Origin: Planctomycetaceae bacterium
GTDB taxonomy: Bacteria > Planctomycetota > Planctomycetia > Pirellulales > Pirellulaceae
DNA length: 16,004 bases
Assembly (NCBI GenBank): GCA_012965455.1
Contig: DTSG01000315.1
Coordinates: forward strand, 1 to 16,004
Reading direction: 5' to 3'
The translations under genes and the position numbers were made by a program. Below the pieces are notes generated by a model. The model made no database searches, was not told the origin of the DNA, and saw only the letters and a program-made list of their open reading frames with translations. This document shows positions 7,639-15,093 of the stretch, in pieces (the first letter of the stretch is position 1; each line of letters opens with the position of its first letter).

Positions 7639-8763
7639 TCACCCGCCGGATTGAGATAAGATGCCACAACAAAGGCACATCAGCACCAAGATACCCACGC
7701 AAACGCCAACCGTAATTTTGATAATCTTCTTGGTTTGGTCCTGCGCCTCATCCTCTTTTACCGCGGTGGGTCTCCGTATGGGTCGTACGGGCGTGTGGTT
7801 CGAAAATCGTTTGGTTTGAGGTGCCGTCGACACTGCCCCTTGGGTTGGTACGTCTTTTAGAGTAGGCACGTCGCCAAGTACCGGAATGGCCGTTTGTATT
7901 GAAATTTCATCCTCAGAATCACTTGGCTGAGCGTCAGCGTGGTCTGCGGCAAGTTGCTCAAGCGGAGTTGGGGCTTCCATTTGTTCAGTGAAATTCTCAA
8001 TCTCTTGGTTTACCGGTGTTGCCCCTTTTGATTCTAAGTCAAGGACTTCTTCTTCAGCTTGATTTGTCTCTGCAGGCTCAACCGCTTCTGGTTTTTCGTT
8101 ATCCGCTTCCACTTCTGCAACGATGACCGGCTCTTCTGCAGGCTCAATGGGTTCCGGCTCTAGTTTTGCAGTCTCCGCTTCCACTTCTGCAACGACGTCC
8201 TGCTCTTCCGCGGGCGCTATCGCGTCATCCTGTTCCTGCGACGCCTCTGATTGTGCATCGCGTTCTGCCGCATTTTCAATGTTTTCGGTATTTGAGGCTA
8301 GTGCATCGGTGTCGTCCGCTGAATCAGACACTCCAACTGCCGAGTCCGGAGTAGATTCAGCGACTTCGTCCACAACCGAATCGACTTCTGTTTCAGCCAC
8401 GATCGAACTACGACCAAGCAGCCCAAATTGCTTATAGGCAAGATCCCAGTCGCTAATTATTGCTTCGAGAACTCTCGTTTCGCCGTCGTTCCACGATTCA
8501 ACCTCGCTGTTCATAGCCGTCGGCAAAAGAACTTTGACCCGATGTTCAGAGTCACTGATGTCGCCCGTGATGTAGTAGGCGTCGCGGTAGCCGTCTTCGC
8601 GAACATAACTATAATTCTTAGCGATTTTATCAATAACCACGCTGACACTATATGTAACGTCCTGATCGAGCTCGTCGATGGCTTTACGCCTGTCGTACGA
8701 AGAATCGATAGTAGCTAGCGCATTAAGTTGGTCAATAATCGGTGTCGGTTGGGCGTCTGTCAT
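7639..8763 (-). CDS. Unrecognised acidic protein with C-terminal membrane anchor
   Basis: I do not recognise this 374-residue protein. Three parts are visible. Residues about 1-120 look globular, with alternating strands (VTYSVSVVIDKIAKNYSYV, DAYYITGDI, HRVKVLLPT) and an amphipathic end ELAIISDW-like stretch near 99-107; an OB-like small barrel is a guess. Residues about 120-300 are an acidic Ala/Glu/Pro/Asp-rich linker with tandem repeats at 184-245, then a short VLGDVPTLKDVPT duplication. Residues 316-346 are basic (KRF, RPIRRP, KK), followed by one hydrophobic helix at about 347-370 containing CLCC and only a few residues after it. The basic side before a C-terminal helix suggests a tail-anchored protein with its domain in the cytoplasm. 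The start is ATG after an A-rich leader. No enzyme motif is seen. It lies upstream of and co-directional with the dehydrogenase gene, 129 bp apart. Confidence 0.75.
   Translation of the reverse strand: MTDAQPTPIIDQLNALATIDSSYDRRKAIDELDQDVTYSVSVVIDKIAKNYSYVREDGYRDAYYITGDISDSEHRVKVLLPTAMNSEVESWNDGETRVLEAIISDWDLAYKQFGLLGRSSIVAETEVDSVVDEVAESTPDSAVGVSDSADDTDALASNTENIENAAERDAQSEASQEQDDAIAPAEEQDVVAEVEAETAKLEPEPIEPAEEPVIVAEVEADNEKPEAVEPAETNQAEEEVLDLESKGATPVNQEIENFTEQMEAPTPLEQLAADHADAQPSDSEDEISIQTAIPVLGDVPTLKDVPTQGAVSTAPQTKRFSNHTPVRPIRRPTAVKEDEAQDQTKKIIKITVGVCVGILVLMCLCCGILSQSGG
8029..8214 (-). repeat. In-gene tandem repeat coding for acidic 22-24-residue units
   Basis: Within the acidic membrane protein, residues 184-207 and 208-229 are two units starting PAEE and containing VxVAEVEA-type cores, followed by a third degenerate unit starting PAET (230-245). 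At DNA level a 22-base block at 8102-8123 recurs identically at 8174-8195, a 72-bp period, and the similarity extends imperfectly for about 20 more bases. The near-identical DNA suggests recent duplication or slippage. Confidence 0.7.
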
Positions 8764-8950
8764 CTTTTTACTTTAACCTCGACTAAACTCATAATGAAGA
8801 GTTGTTTTTCATGGTTTTCGAGTTTTAACTTGCGGCTAGTGAACTACTGTTCGCTTGTTAGACTAGGATATTAACTAAAATACGACAGGCAGCACTATAT
8901 TTGATTTTATCTATTCCTGGAAACAACCAACTTGAAAGCGAAACGCGACG
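8764..8950. promoter_or_regulatory. Divergent intergenic region, 187 bp
   Basis: The region separates the start codons of the minus-strand membrane protein and the plus-strand oxidoreductase, so it must carry both promoters. It is AT-rich. TATATT at 8896-8901 is a possible -10 for the plus strand, with TTAACT at 8871-8876 as a weak -35 at a long 19-bp spacing. No clear operator, riboswitch or hairpin is seen. Confidence 0.4.
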
Positions 8951-9946
8951 ATGAAGAAAGTTCGATTTGGTGTGTTAGGAACCGCAAAGATCGCCACTAA
9001 GGTAGGACAAGCAATCAAGGACGCCACAACCGCTGAACTTGTGTCCATCGGTAGTCGCAACCTTGAATCCGCAATAGCTTGGGGGCACCAGCATGGTGCA
9101 CCGCAAGCTTATGGTAGTTACCAGGAAGTGTTGGTTGACGAAAACATTGACGCAGTCTACATCCCACTGCCTCCGTCACTGCACTGTGAGTGGACGGTGA
9201 AGGCGGCGGAAGCTGGCAAGCACGTCTTGTGTGAAAAACCAACCGCACTCAATTCCGCCGAAGTCGCCACAATGTTTGCAGCTTGCAAAGCCAATGGCGT
9301 ACAGTTTATGGACGGCACGATGTGGTCGCATCACCCACGGACTATAGACATGAAAGCGGTTTTGAAACGTGGAAAATTGGGTCGTCTGCGACGTATCACC
9401 TCGGCGTTTACTGTCAATATCGCAGACACCCCTGAGCAAATACGGTTCAATCCGGATCTTGGCGGAGGAGCGATTTATGATCTCGGTTGGTATTGTGTTC
9501 GCGCCGCCTTGTGGGCTTTCGACGACATACCCCAGCGAGTTTACGCAACTGGCGAGTACCACCGTGGAGTCGACATCAATGCAGCGGTTATGATGTGGTT
9601 CAGCAACCAACGAACGGCAGCATTTGACTGTGGCTTTGATATGGGATTAAGAAAATGGTTCGAAGTGGCTGGTGAAGAAGGCAATTTGGTCTGTGACGAT
9701 TTCCTCGCTCCGACCAATATTGAAGCCCCCCGTTTTTGGACCCATGACGACAGTGGTAATAGCGAGACGCACTTAAGTGCAGGCGTAGTCCAGCAGACCG
9801 AGATGATCCAACGGTTTTGTGAAATCGTAGGTGCAGGTGCATTAGAAGAACGGTGGTTCCGCGAGTCACTCGATACGCAGCGCGTCGTGGATGCCCTGTT
9901 AAAGTCGTTGAAGCAAAATAGAGAGGTTGAGGTCGAAGATGCCTGA
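8951..9946 (+). CDS. Gfo/Idh/MocA-family NAD(P)-dependent oxidoreductase
   Basis: A 331-residue protein, the usual length for the family. The N-terminal Rossmann fold shows GVLGTAKIA (7-15) and a strand ending DAVYIPLPPSLH (67-78). The family signature EKP is at 95-97 (HVLCEKPTAL), with Lys96 the expected catalytic/substrate-binding lysine. The C-terminal alpha/beta domain has GGGAIYDLGWYCVRAALW (171-188), with Asp177 and Tyr181 in the usual DxGxY position. This version is closest in style to glucose-fructose oxidoreductase, dihydrodiol dehydrogenase and 1,5-anhydrofructose reductase. No signal peptide is seen, so it is probably cytoplasmic, oxidising or reducing a sugar or sugar-like compound with NAD(P). 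The substrate cannot be read from the sequence. The start is ATG with only weak purines upstream. The next gene is co-directional, 127 bp downstream. Confidence 0.93.
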   Translation: MKKVRFGVLGTAKIATKVGQAIKDATTAELVSIGSRNLESAIAWGHQHGAPQAYGSYQEVLVDENIDAVYIPLPPSLHCEWTVKAAEAGKHVLCEKPTALNSAEVATMFAACKANGVQFMDGTMWSHHPRTIDMKAVLKRGKLGRLRRITSAFTVNIADTPEQIRFNPDLGGGAIYDLGWYCVRAALWAFDDIPQRVYATGEYHRGVDINAAVMMWFSNQRTAAFDCGFDMGLRKWFEVAGEEGNLVCDDFLAPTNIEAPRFWTHDDSGNSETHLSAGVVQQTEMIQRFCEIVGAGALEERWFRESLDTQRVVDALLKSLKQNREVEVEDA

Positions 9947-10028
9947 ATGAATGGTAGCGGAACTTGTCGCAGGCTTAGCAGCATTGGATTTTAGAGAGGT
10001 TGATCCAAATTCTGCGTAAACATTACGT

Positions 10029-10034
10029 TATAAT
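10029..10034 (+). promoter_or_regulatory. Candidate -10 box for the NGN-repeat propeller gene
   Basis: A perfect TATAAT lies 40-45 bp before the ATG at 10074, in the 127-bp gap after the oxidoreductase gene. The hexamer 17 bp upstream (10006-10011) is a poor -35 match, and TTGATC at 10000-10005 is too far. It points to independent transcription of the propeller gene. Confidence 0.35.
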
Positions 10035-10073
10035 GATTAAGGTAAATTCCCTGTTTTTGTTTTTGGAGTTGAG

Positions 10074-11012
10074 ATGAAATATTCTGCGTTGATGTTATTG
10101 TTATTTCTGAGTTGCGGCACCTGTGTGCAAGCTCAGCATGAGGTCTTGTTGCATGGGAAAAATGGTCTAGCGATCGTTAACAAAGCTGGTGAAACGACTT
10201 GGCAAATGCCCTTTGGTGGAATCCACGACATTCATGTTCTTGAGAACGGCAACATTATGGTGCAAAGGAATATGCACGAAATTGTCGAGATTGACCGTCA
10301 GAGCAAAAAAATCGTTTGGTCGTACAACTCACGCACTGAAAACGGTAATCAAGGTAAGGCCCTCGAAGTGCATGCATTTCAGCCCCTCGGAAATGGCAAC
10401 GTGATGATCGCTGAATCTGGTGTGGGCAGGATTATCGAAGTCAACCGAGATGGGGAAATAGTAAAAGAAACAAAGCTAGTCGTTGACGCCTCCCATCCAC
10501 ACCGGGACACCCGCTTGGCTCGAAAAATCAAGAACGGAAACTATCTTGTCGCGCATGAAGGTGATGGGAAAATACGAGAGTATGATTTTGATTCGGGTAA
10601 AGTCATTTGGACATACAATGTACCGTTGACGCAAGAACGCGCCGGTGGTCATGGACCTAAGGCATACGGGAACCAAGCGTTTTCTGCTGTGCGTCTAGAA
10701 AATGGAAATACACTCATTGGATGCGGCAATGGGCATGCGGTATTAGAGGTAACACCACAGAAAAAAATTGTGTGGAAGTTGACACAAAAGGAGTTGTCGG
10801 GAATTGTATTTGCTTGGGTTACCACGCTCGAAGTGTTGCCTAACGGCAATTACGTCATTGGCAACTGCCACGCTGGTCTGGGACAACCGCTGTTGGTCGA
10901 AATCAATCCAAAGACGAAAGATATCGTTTGGACCTTTGATCGCTACGACGATTTCGGAAATAATGTATCCAATTCGTTGCTGTTAGATGTCGCAGGAAAG
11001 TCGAATCGTTAG
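10074..11012 (+). CDS. Secreted beta-propeller protein with five NGN repeats
   Basis: A 312-residue protein with a clear signal peptide (residues 1-20, hydrophobic LMLLLFLS core, cleavage near VQA-Q). Five repeat units carry xNGNxx(V/I) at 57-63, 106-112, 153-159, 209-215 and 256-262. Several are followed by a VEID/IEVN/IREYD strand and a K-x-IVW-x(Y/F) strand. This is the blade pattern of PQQ-like and arylsulfotransferase-type propellers. No heme site or definite catalytic residue is seen, so a binding or scaffolding role in the periplasm is more likely than catalysis; an ASST-like enzyme is the main alternative. The start is well set: GGAG at 10065-10068, five bases before the ATG. The stop codon is 11 bp from the stop of the convergent lipoprotein gene, with no terminator hairpin between them. 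Confidence 0.82.
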   Translation: MKYSALMLLLFLSCGTCVQAQHEVLLHGKNGLAIVNKAGETTWQMPFGGIHDIHVLENGNIMVQRNMHEIVEIDRQSKKIVWSYNSRTENGNQGKALEVHAFQPLGNGNVMIAESGVGRIIEVNRDGEIVKETKLVVDASHPHRDTRLARKIKNGNYLVAHEGDGKIREYDFDSGKVIWTYNVPLTQERAGGHGPKAYGNQAFSAVRLENGNTLIGCGNGHAVLEVTPQKKIVWKLTQKELSGIVFAWVTTLEVLPNGNYVIGNCHAGLGQPLLVEINPKTKDIVWTFDRYDDFGNNVSNSLLLDVAGKSNR

Positions 11013-11023
11013 TTGCGTATCAC

Positions 11024-12181
11024 CTATTGATTGATTTCAAAAGTAAGCGTTAGTTTCTTCGCGAAGTCCTTCGTTTCGGAGCTGAGGTCAACTTCAAATG
11101 GTCGTTCGAGGTTGTTACCGGCTAGATCCTCTAATCGCGGGTTGAGCGCGATAGTATAGTCTCCTGCGGCCCACGGTTTGCTAGGGAATATCTTGACACG
11201 AGTTCCATCCCAGTCAGCTTGTTGTGAAAATTCAATAAGCTCTTCATTGTTGGAGCAAGTGGTGATGGCTTTCCCAGCGGTTGCGAAGTCGAGCATTTCT
11301 CCAAAGGAAATAATAAGGGGCTGTAGCGTATCTACCGTCGGCGGTGTCAACTCCCATTTGTTGGGGTCGGGTTGTTCATGATCTGCATCGACGGCCGTAA
11401 AGTAGTACCTTTTTTTGACACTAAGGTCTAATGGTTGGCCCGCTTGTGTTTTCCATTGAGGGTCAATTAATAGGAAATAGTTATGGCCGGCGGTTAGTAT
11501 ACCCCCCAGATCTTCGTTTAAATTAACTCCGGTCTTTTGCCGCCCCGGATGAAACCACAACGTAAGTCGTCTGTTTTGTTCATCCCATAAATCGATGTGG
11601 CGAAATGGGCGCGGCACAAGTTCACCAGTACGTAAATCTTTCAGTGAAAAATGCTCCCACGTTTCAGTGGGTCGCATGGGTTTGCTGAAATGGACATAGA
11701 ACTTTAGGTGGTTCGCAGGTAGTTGAGATTCATCAGGTGGGCAAATGAGAATCTGCGTTATATCCGCATCCGGGTTCCAATACGCGTGGTCATATTCAGT
11801 GATTTGACCGTCAACTAGTTCCTGGGCCGCATATAAAATGTCTTCTGATACTCGTTGGTGTGGGGTGAAAATCAAAAAGGAAGGATCGTCGTCATGATCA
11901 TAACTATACTCACCAGGCATTGGCGTAATCGTCCTCGTTGCTTTGTGGTAGGGTCCAAAAATAATAATTTCAGACGGCGCGAGGTTTTCTCCCGCCTTAC
12001 CGAGTGACACGAGTTCAATAGATGCTCGCGCTATGCCCCGCTCGACCGATACATAAGGCGCGTCTGGTGTGAGTGGCGGATCCGGACAGCCTGTCAGGAT
12101 GCAGCAACAGCAAAGAAATACAGCCAAGCATACCATCCGTATCGTTTCGGATGGCTGCCGGTCGTTGCAAGTTCCGCACAT
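11024..12181 (-). CDS. Lipoprotein with SbsA/Ig-like (Big_5-type) domains
   Basis: The start is ATG at 12181, with a GTG at 12193 and another ATG at 12136 as alternatives; none has a good ribosome site. Numbered from the GTG, the signal peptide ends in a lipobox L33-T-G-C36, and its hydrophobic core contains an unusual run of four Cys (28-31). Two Ig-like segments follow. The first has LKFYVHFSKPMRP near 140, then a TLWFHPGRQKTG strand; the second has LQPLIISFGEMLDFATA, then VKIFPSKPWAAGDYTIAL and LEDLAGNNL. The F(S/G)(K/E)xM and D.AGN patterns are typical of SbsA Ig-like domains. It is probably a membrane-anchored surface or periplasmic protein with a structural or binding role; no enzyme motif is seen. 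It follows the exported propeller gene by 64 bp on the same strand, likely in one transcript. Confidence 0.8.
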   Translation of the reverse strand: MCGTCNDRQPSETIRMVCLAVFLCCCCILTGCPDPPLTPDAPYVSVERGIARASIELVSLGKAGENLAPSEIIIFGPYHKATRTITPMPGEYSYDHDDDPSFLIFTPHQRVSEDILYAAQELVDGQITEYDHAYWNPDADITQILICPPDESQLPANHLKFYVHFSKPMRPTETWEHFSLKDLRTGELVPRPFRHIDLWDEQNRRLTLWFHPGRQKTGVNLNEDLGGILTAGHNYFLLIDPQWKTQAGQPLDLSVKKRYYFTAVDADHEQPDPNKWELTPPTVDTLQPLIISFGEMLDFATAGKAITTCSNNEELIEFSQQADWDGTRVKIFPSKPWAAGDYTIALNPRLEDLAGNNLERPFEVDLSSETKDFAKKLTLTFEINQ

Positions 12182-12245
12182 GTATCGTGTCACATTGAGT
12201 CAAAGGGGTGCTGTTGAAGCAAACAAATGTAAATCGCCGGCGGCA

Positions 12246-13400
12246 CTAGGGTAGCTCTTTGACTTCCAGATCCAACGCGCCCTTGTTCTCTCGCAAAACT
12301 ACCATTTCACGGTTGTTTAATTTGGCGACATGACGGACGAAGAACAACGCTTCAACAACTTCGATGCCTTCAGGACCCGCTTGCTTACTGACGTCCCGTC
12401 GAGCAGCATCTACGTTTACTTTACTTGACGTTAGGTAACTCATGTCCACCCGCACTCCCCAATACTGGCTCGGCCCTAAGGGTCGTTTTTCATGATGGAA
12501 ACGATCCGTGTTGGTAATCAACCACTGCTTACCGTCTTTTTCGTAGGTGAACATGTCGATTGGTCGGTTACCGCTTCCTAGTTCGACGACACTAGTCCCT
12601 CTGATTTTACTGTCCTTGGCGATGTCAGATATTTTGAACTTTGCGATGGGCGTGCAGTTAAAGGAACCAACGACATAATCTTCACCACCCTCGCGGTAGG
12701 GAATAAAAGACTGAATGGGTGCTCTGGTTTCCCAGCGGCCGTGTGCCACGTGATAGGTCTCTGTACTGAATGCGTCACCGGATTTTCCGTGTGTAAGTGG
12801 CAGTGGCAGAGAGAATATCTTGCTAGAGAATTCTTCGTTACTCTGGCCGGCAGCGAGGACTCGACCTTCTGTATACTCAACGCCTGAGATGTTTCGAATC
12901 GTTGATCCCTCACCAACCGGTAAAGGTACTCGCACGAAGCGAGTGGTGGTTAAATCCAAAATCGTTAGTTTTCCGTCCTCATCAAACGTAATGATGGCGG
13001 ACGTGTTGTCTGTTTTGCGAATCGCTGAGACATATATCATGCCGCTTTCGGGATTAACAGCCATGTCGGCGATGGAGAGTTCAGCAGTCGAAACTCCGAG
13101 AGCAGTCGCGATCTTCTTGTCTACGTCGTTTACTCGACTCTTGAGTTTCTTGACCGGTCCGGTGTCGCCGGTCTCGATCGCGATCACAGCGCCACTACCA
13201 ATGTCGGCGATCAACAACACGCCATTGGGTGCAAAGCTCATCCGTCCAATACGCTTGATGGTGACGGTCCCAGTTTGAACATCCGCAAGAATAGACTTGG
13301 ATGTTTCAGCGGCTATATCTGTTTGTAACGCTGGTGTGAAAAAGAACGCTGAGCATAGAAATAAAATAGCGGTAAAGCGAAAGGATGGTTTGCGGATCAT
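12246..13400 (-). CDS. Exported beta-propeller (YncE/NHL-like) protein of unknown function
   Basis: The frame could start at 13472, but Met25 at 13400 begins a proper signal peptide (basic IRKPSFRF, then AILFLCSAFFF, cleavage near 30), so I use it; a weak AGAG lies about 9 bases before it. The mature protein, about 355 residues, has repeated strand-turn units such as MSFAPNGVLLIADIGSGAVI (54-73), MAVNPESGMIYVSAI and IITFDEDGKLTILDL, as in YncE or NHL propellers. Later parts (VVELGSGNRPIDMF, WLITNTDRFHH) match the same style. There is no CxxCH or catalytic signature. The inferred role is a periplasmic sensor or scaffold. It is probably co-transcribed with the downstream lipoprotein gene and shares a divergent promoter region with the sulfatase gene, which hints at common regulation but does not prove it. 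Confidence 0.78.
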   Translation of the reverse strand: MIRKPSFRFTAILFLCSAFFFTPALQTDIAAETSKSILADVQTGTVTIKRIGRMSFAPNGVLLIADIGSGAVIAIETGDTGPVKKLKSRVNDVDKKIATALGVSTAELSIADMAVNPESGMIYVSAIRKTDNTSAIITFDEDGKLTILDLTTTRFVRVPLPVGEGSTIRNISGVEYTEGRVLAAGQSNEEFSSKIFSLPLPLTHGKSGDAFSTETYHVAHGRWETRAPIQSFIPYREGGEDYVVGSFNCTPIAKFKISDIAKDSKIRGTSVVELGSGNRPIDMFTYEKDGKQWLITNTDRFHHEKRPLGPSQYWGVRVDMSYLTSSKVNVDAARRDVSKQAGPEGIEVVEALFFVRHVAKLNNREMVVLRENKGALDLEVKELP

Positions 13401-13578
13401 AACGGGACTCTCTTGTATTAGGTGAAGGTGTATACATAAAGGATACAAACAATTCCAGCGCTTTGCACGCACTAACTACTCCGGTAGAACCAAATACCAG
13501 ATAACCGGACGAGCAATGTCATACTCGGTATACTGTATTAGTAATTACCTAACCTTACACTTGTTATGGACCCCTGCC
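13401..13578. promoter_or_regulatory. Divergent intergenic region between propeller and sulfatase genes, 178 bp
   Basis: Both genes start from this stretch. TATACT at 13529-13534 is a possible plus-strand -10 (5 of 6), though no good -35 lies 17 bp before it. If used, transcription would start after the upstream ATG at 13516 and favour the ATG at 13579. GTAATTAC at 13541-13548 is an 8-bp palindrome. On the minus strand TATACA near 13430 is a weak -10. Functions are inferred. Confidence 0.35.
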
Positions 13579-15063
13579 ATGTCACCGACGATTAAACGCT
13601 TTTTACTTACGCCTGTCGTGTTGGGCCTTCTGGCAACGACCGCATCGCAACTCGATGCTCGAGAGCCTACCGATAACCCAAATATCATTTTTATTATGGC
13701 CGACGATCTCGGTTACGGAGACCTCGGGTGCTACGGACAGCAAACGATTAAGACTCCAGTGTTGGATAAAATGGCGGCGGAGGGTTTACGATTCCGCAAT
13801 TACTATGCGGGTTGTACCGTATGTGCTTCCAGTCGCAGTGTCCTGATGACCGGCCAGCATATGGGGCATACGTGGGTCCGAGGTAACGCTGGTGCCGACG
13901 CAAGTATTCAGACGCTGCGTCCGGAAGATGTCACTGTTGCTGAACTGCTTAAAACGGCCGGCTACAAAACCGCTCTCTGTGGTAAATGGGGCCTTGGTGA
14001 CGATGTGCTCGGGAACACGGGTCTACCCCAAGACCAAGGATTCGATATTTTTTACGGATACCTGAATCAAGTTCATGCACACAATTACTATCCTGAATTT
14101 TTGTGGCGAGGAAAAGAAAAGGAAAAACTACGTAATGTCGTGCAGGGCTCGGGAAGAAAGTACGGTAATTTTGAAGGTGGTTGGGCAACCACTCGGATTG
14201 ATTACAGCCATGATCTGGTTGTTGCCGAGGCTCTCAAGTTCATTAATTCCAGTAAAGAGTCACCGTTTTTCTTGTATCTTGCGTTAACTATTCCCCATGC
14301 AAACAACGAGGGTTCACGCGGAACAGGTGACGGCCAAGAGGTTCCTGAATACGGCATCTATGACAAATTAGATTGGCCTAAGCAGGATAAAGGACAAGCG
14401 GCCATGATCACGCGGATGGATCGTGACATCGGTACGATATTACAGTTGTTAAAGGACCTGGGAATTGATAAAAACACCGTTGTGATGTTCACCAGTGACA
14501 ATGGTCATCACAACGAAGGCGGGCATAACACCGCTCGATTTGATCCTAATGGACCTCTGCGTGGTATGAAGCGAGATTTGTACGAAGGTGGCATTCGCGT
14601 GCCGCTCATTGCACGCTGGCCAGGGCAAACCAAGCCGAATACGATTTCAAATCATATTGGCTATTTTGGAGACCTGATGGGGACGGTCGCTGAACTGGCA
14701 GGTGCGCAGGCACCGCTGGAATGCGATACAGTCAGTTTTGCGCCAAGCTTGCTAGGACAACCGGCTAAACAACATTCACACGCCTATCTGTATTGGGAGT
14801 TTTATGAGCGTGGTAGCAAGCAAGCTGTACGCGCTGGCGATTGGAAAGCGATCCGTATGCCAATGTTTACCGGTAAAACAGAACTCTATAACTTAGCTCA
14901 GGATCTCGGCGAAGCTAATAACTTGGCCGACCAACATCCGGAGATTGTAAGTCAGATGGAAGCAATGATGAAAGATGCACATGCTCCCAGTCCTAACTGG
15001 AAACCAAGGGGAACGGTTAGCCCTAAACAGCCGGAACCTGGGGACGGCAAACCGAGGTTCTAG
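13579..15063 (+). CDS. Secreted sulfatase (type I arylsulfatase family) with altered CxPxR signature
   Basis: An in-frame ATG at 13516 exists, but the ATG at 13579 begins a standard signal peptide (KRFLLTPVVLGLLATTASQLDA) and is used here, giving 494 residues. The sulfatase core is clear: NIIFIMADDLGYGDLGCYG with the metal-binding Asp pair at 42-43, the formylglycine site near Cys82, a GKWGLG motif with Lys136, SDNGHH with Asp307 and Asn308, and RDLYEGGIRVP. The formylglycine motif reads C-A-S-S-R instead of C-x-(P/A)-x-R. The enzyme should hydrolyse sulfate esters in the periplasm or outside, as in planctomycete breakdown of sulfated polysaccharides, if the Cys is matured. The C-terminal ADQHPEIV region and the Pro-rich end are usual. 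It diverges from the propeller gene, and its stop is 30 bp from that of the convergent PQQ-like gene. Confidence 0.93.
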   Translation: MSPTIKRFLLTPVVLGLLATTASQLDAREPTDNPNIIFIMADDLGYGDLGCYGQQTIKTPVLDKMAAEGLRFRNYYAGCTVCASSRSVLMTGQHMGHTWVRGNAGADASIQTLRPEDVTVAELLKTAGYKTALCGKWGLGDDVLGNTGLPQDQGFDIFYGYLNQVHAHNYYPEFLWRGKEKEKLRNVVQGSGRKYGNFEGGWATTRIDYSHDLVVAEALKFINSSKESPFFLYLALTIPHANNEGSRGTGDGQEVPEYGIYDKLDWPKQDKGQAAMITRMDRDIGTILQLLKDLGIDKNTVVMFTSDNGHHNEGGHNTARFDPNGPLRGMKRDLYEGGIRVPLIARWPGQTKPNTISNHIGYFGDLMGTVAELAGAQAPLECDTVSFAPSLLGQPAKQHSHAYLYWEFYERGSKQAVRAGDWKAIRMPMFTGKTELYNLAQDLGEANNLADQHPEIVSQMEAMMKDAHAPSPNWKPRGTVSPKQPEPGDGKPRF

Positions 15064-15093
15064 TTATTGGTAATGTTGCCACGCCAGCGGGGA

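Noticed and set aside
8123..8437. A 104-codon Ser/Ala-rich frame on the plus strand
   Set aside because: It is the complement of the acidic repeat linker; its biased composition follows from the Glu/Ala/Asp codons opposite.
9541..9984. A 147-codon open frame on the minus strand
   Set aside because: It is antisense to the oxidoreductase, whose family motifs are intact through this region; it has no ribosome site or recognisable domain.
12820..13278. A 152-codon open frame on the plus strand
   Set aside because: It lies fully antisense to the exported propeller gene, has no start signal and gives a Ser/Thr/Pro-rich product typical of a mirror frame.
13401..13472. N-terminal extension of the exported propeller by 24 residues
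   Set aside because: Met25 begins a standard signal peptide; the extension has no export or domain features.
13516..13578. Upstream ATG extending the sulfatase by 21 residues
   Set aside because: The extension comes before a normal signal peptide that starts at 13579 and would disrupt it; a -10-like box also lies inside it.
15064..15093. Possible bidirectional terminator between the sulfatase and PQQ-like genes
   Set aside because: No stem of useful length is found in these 30 bases.
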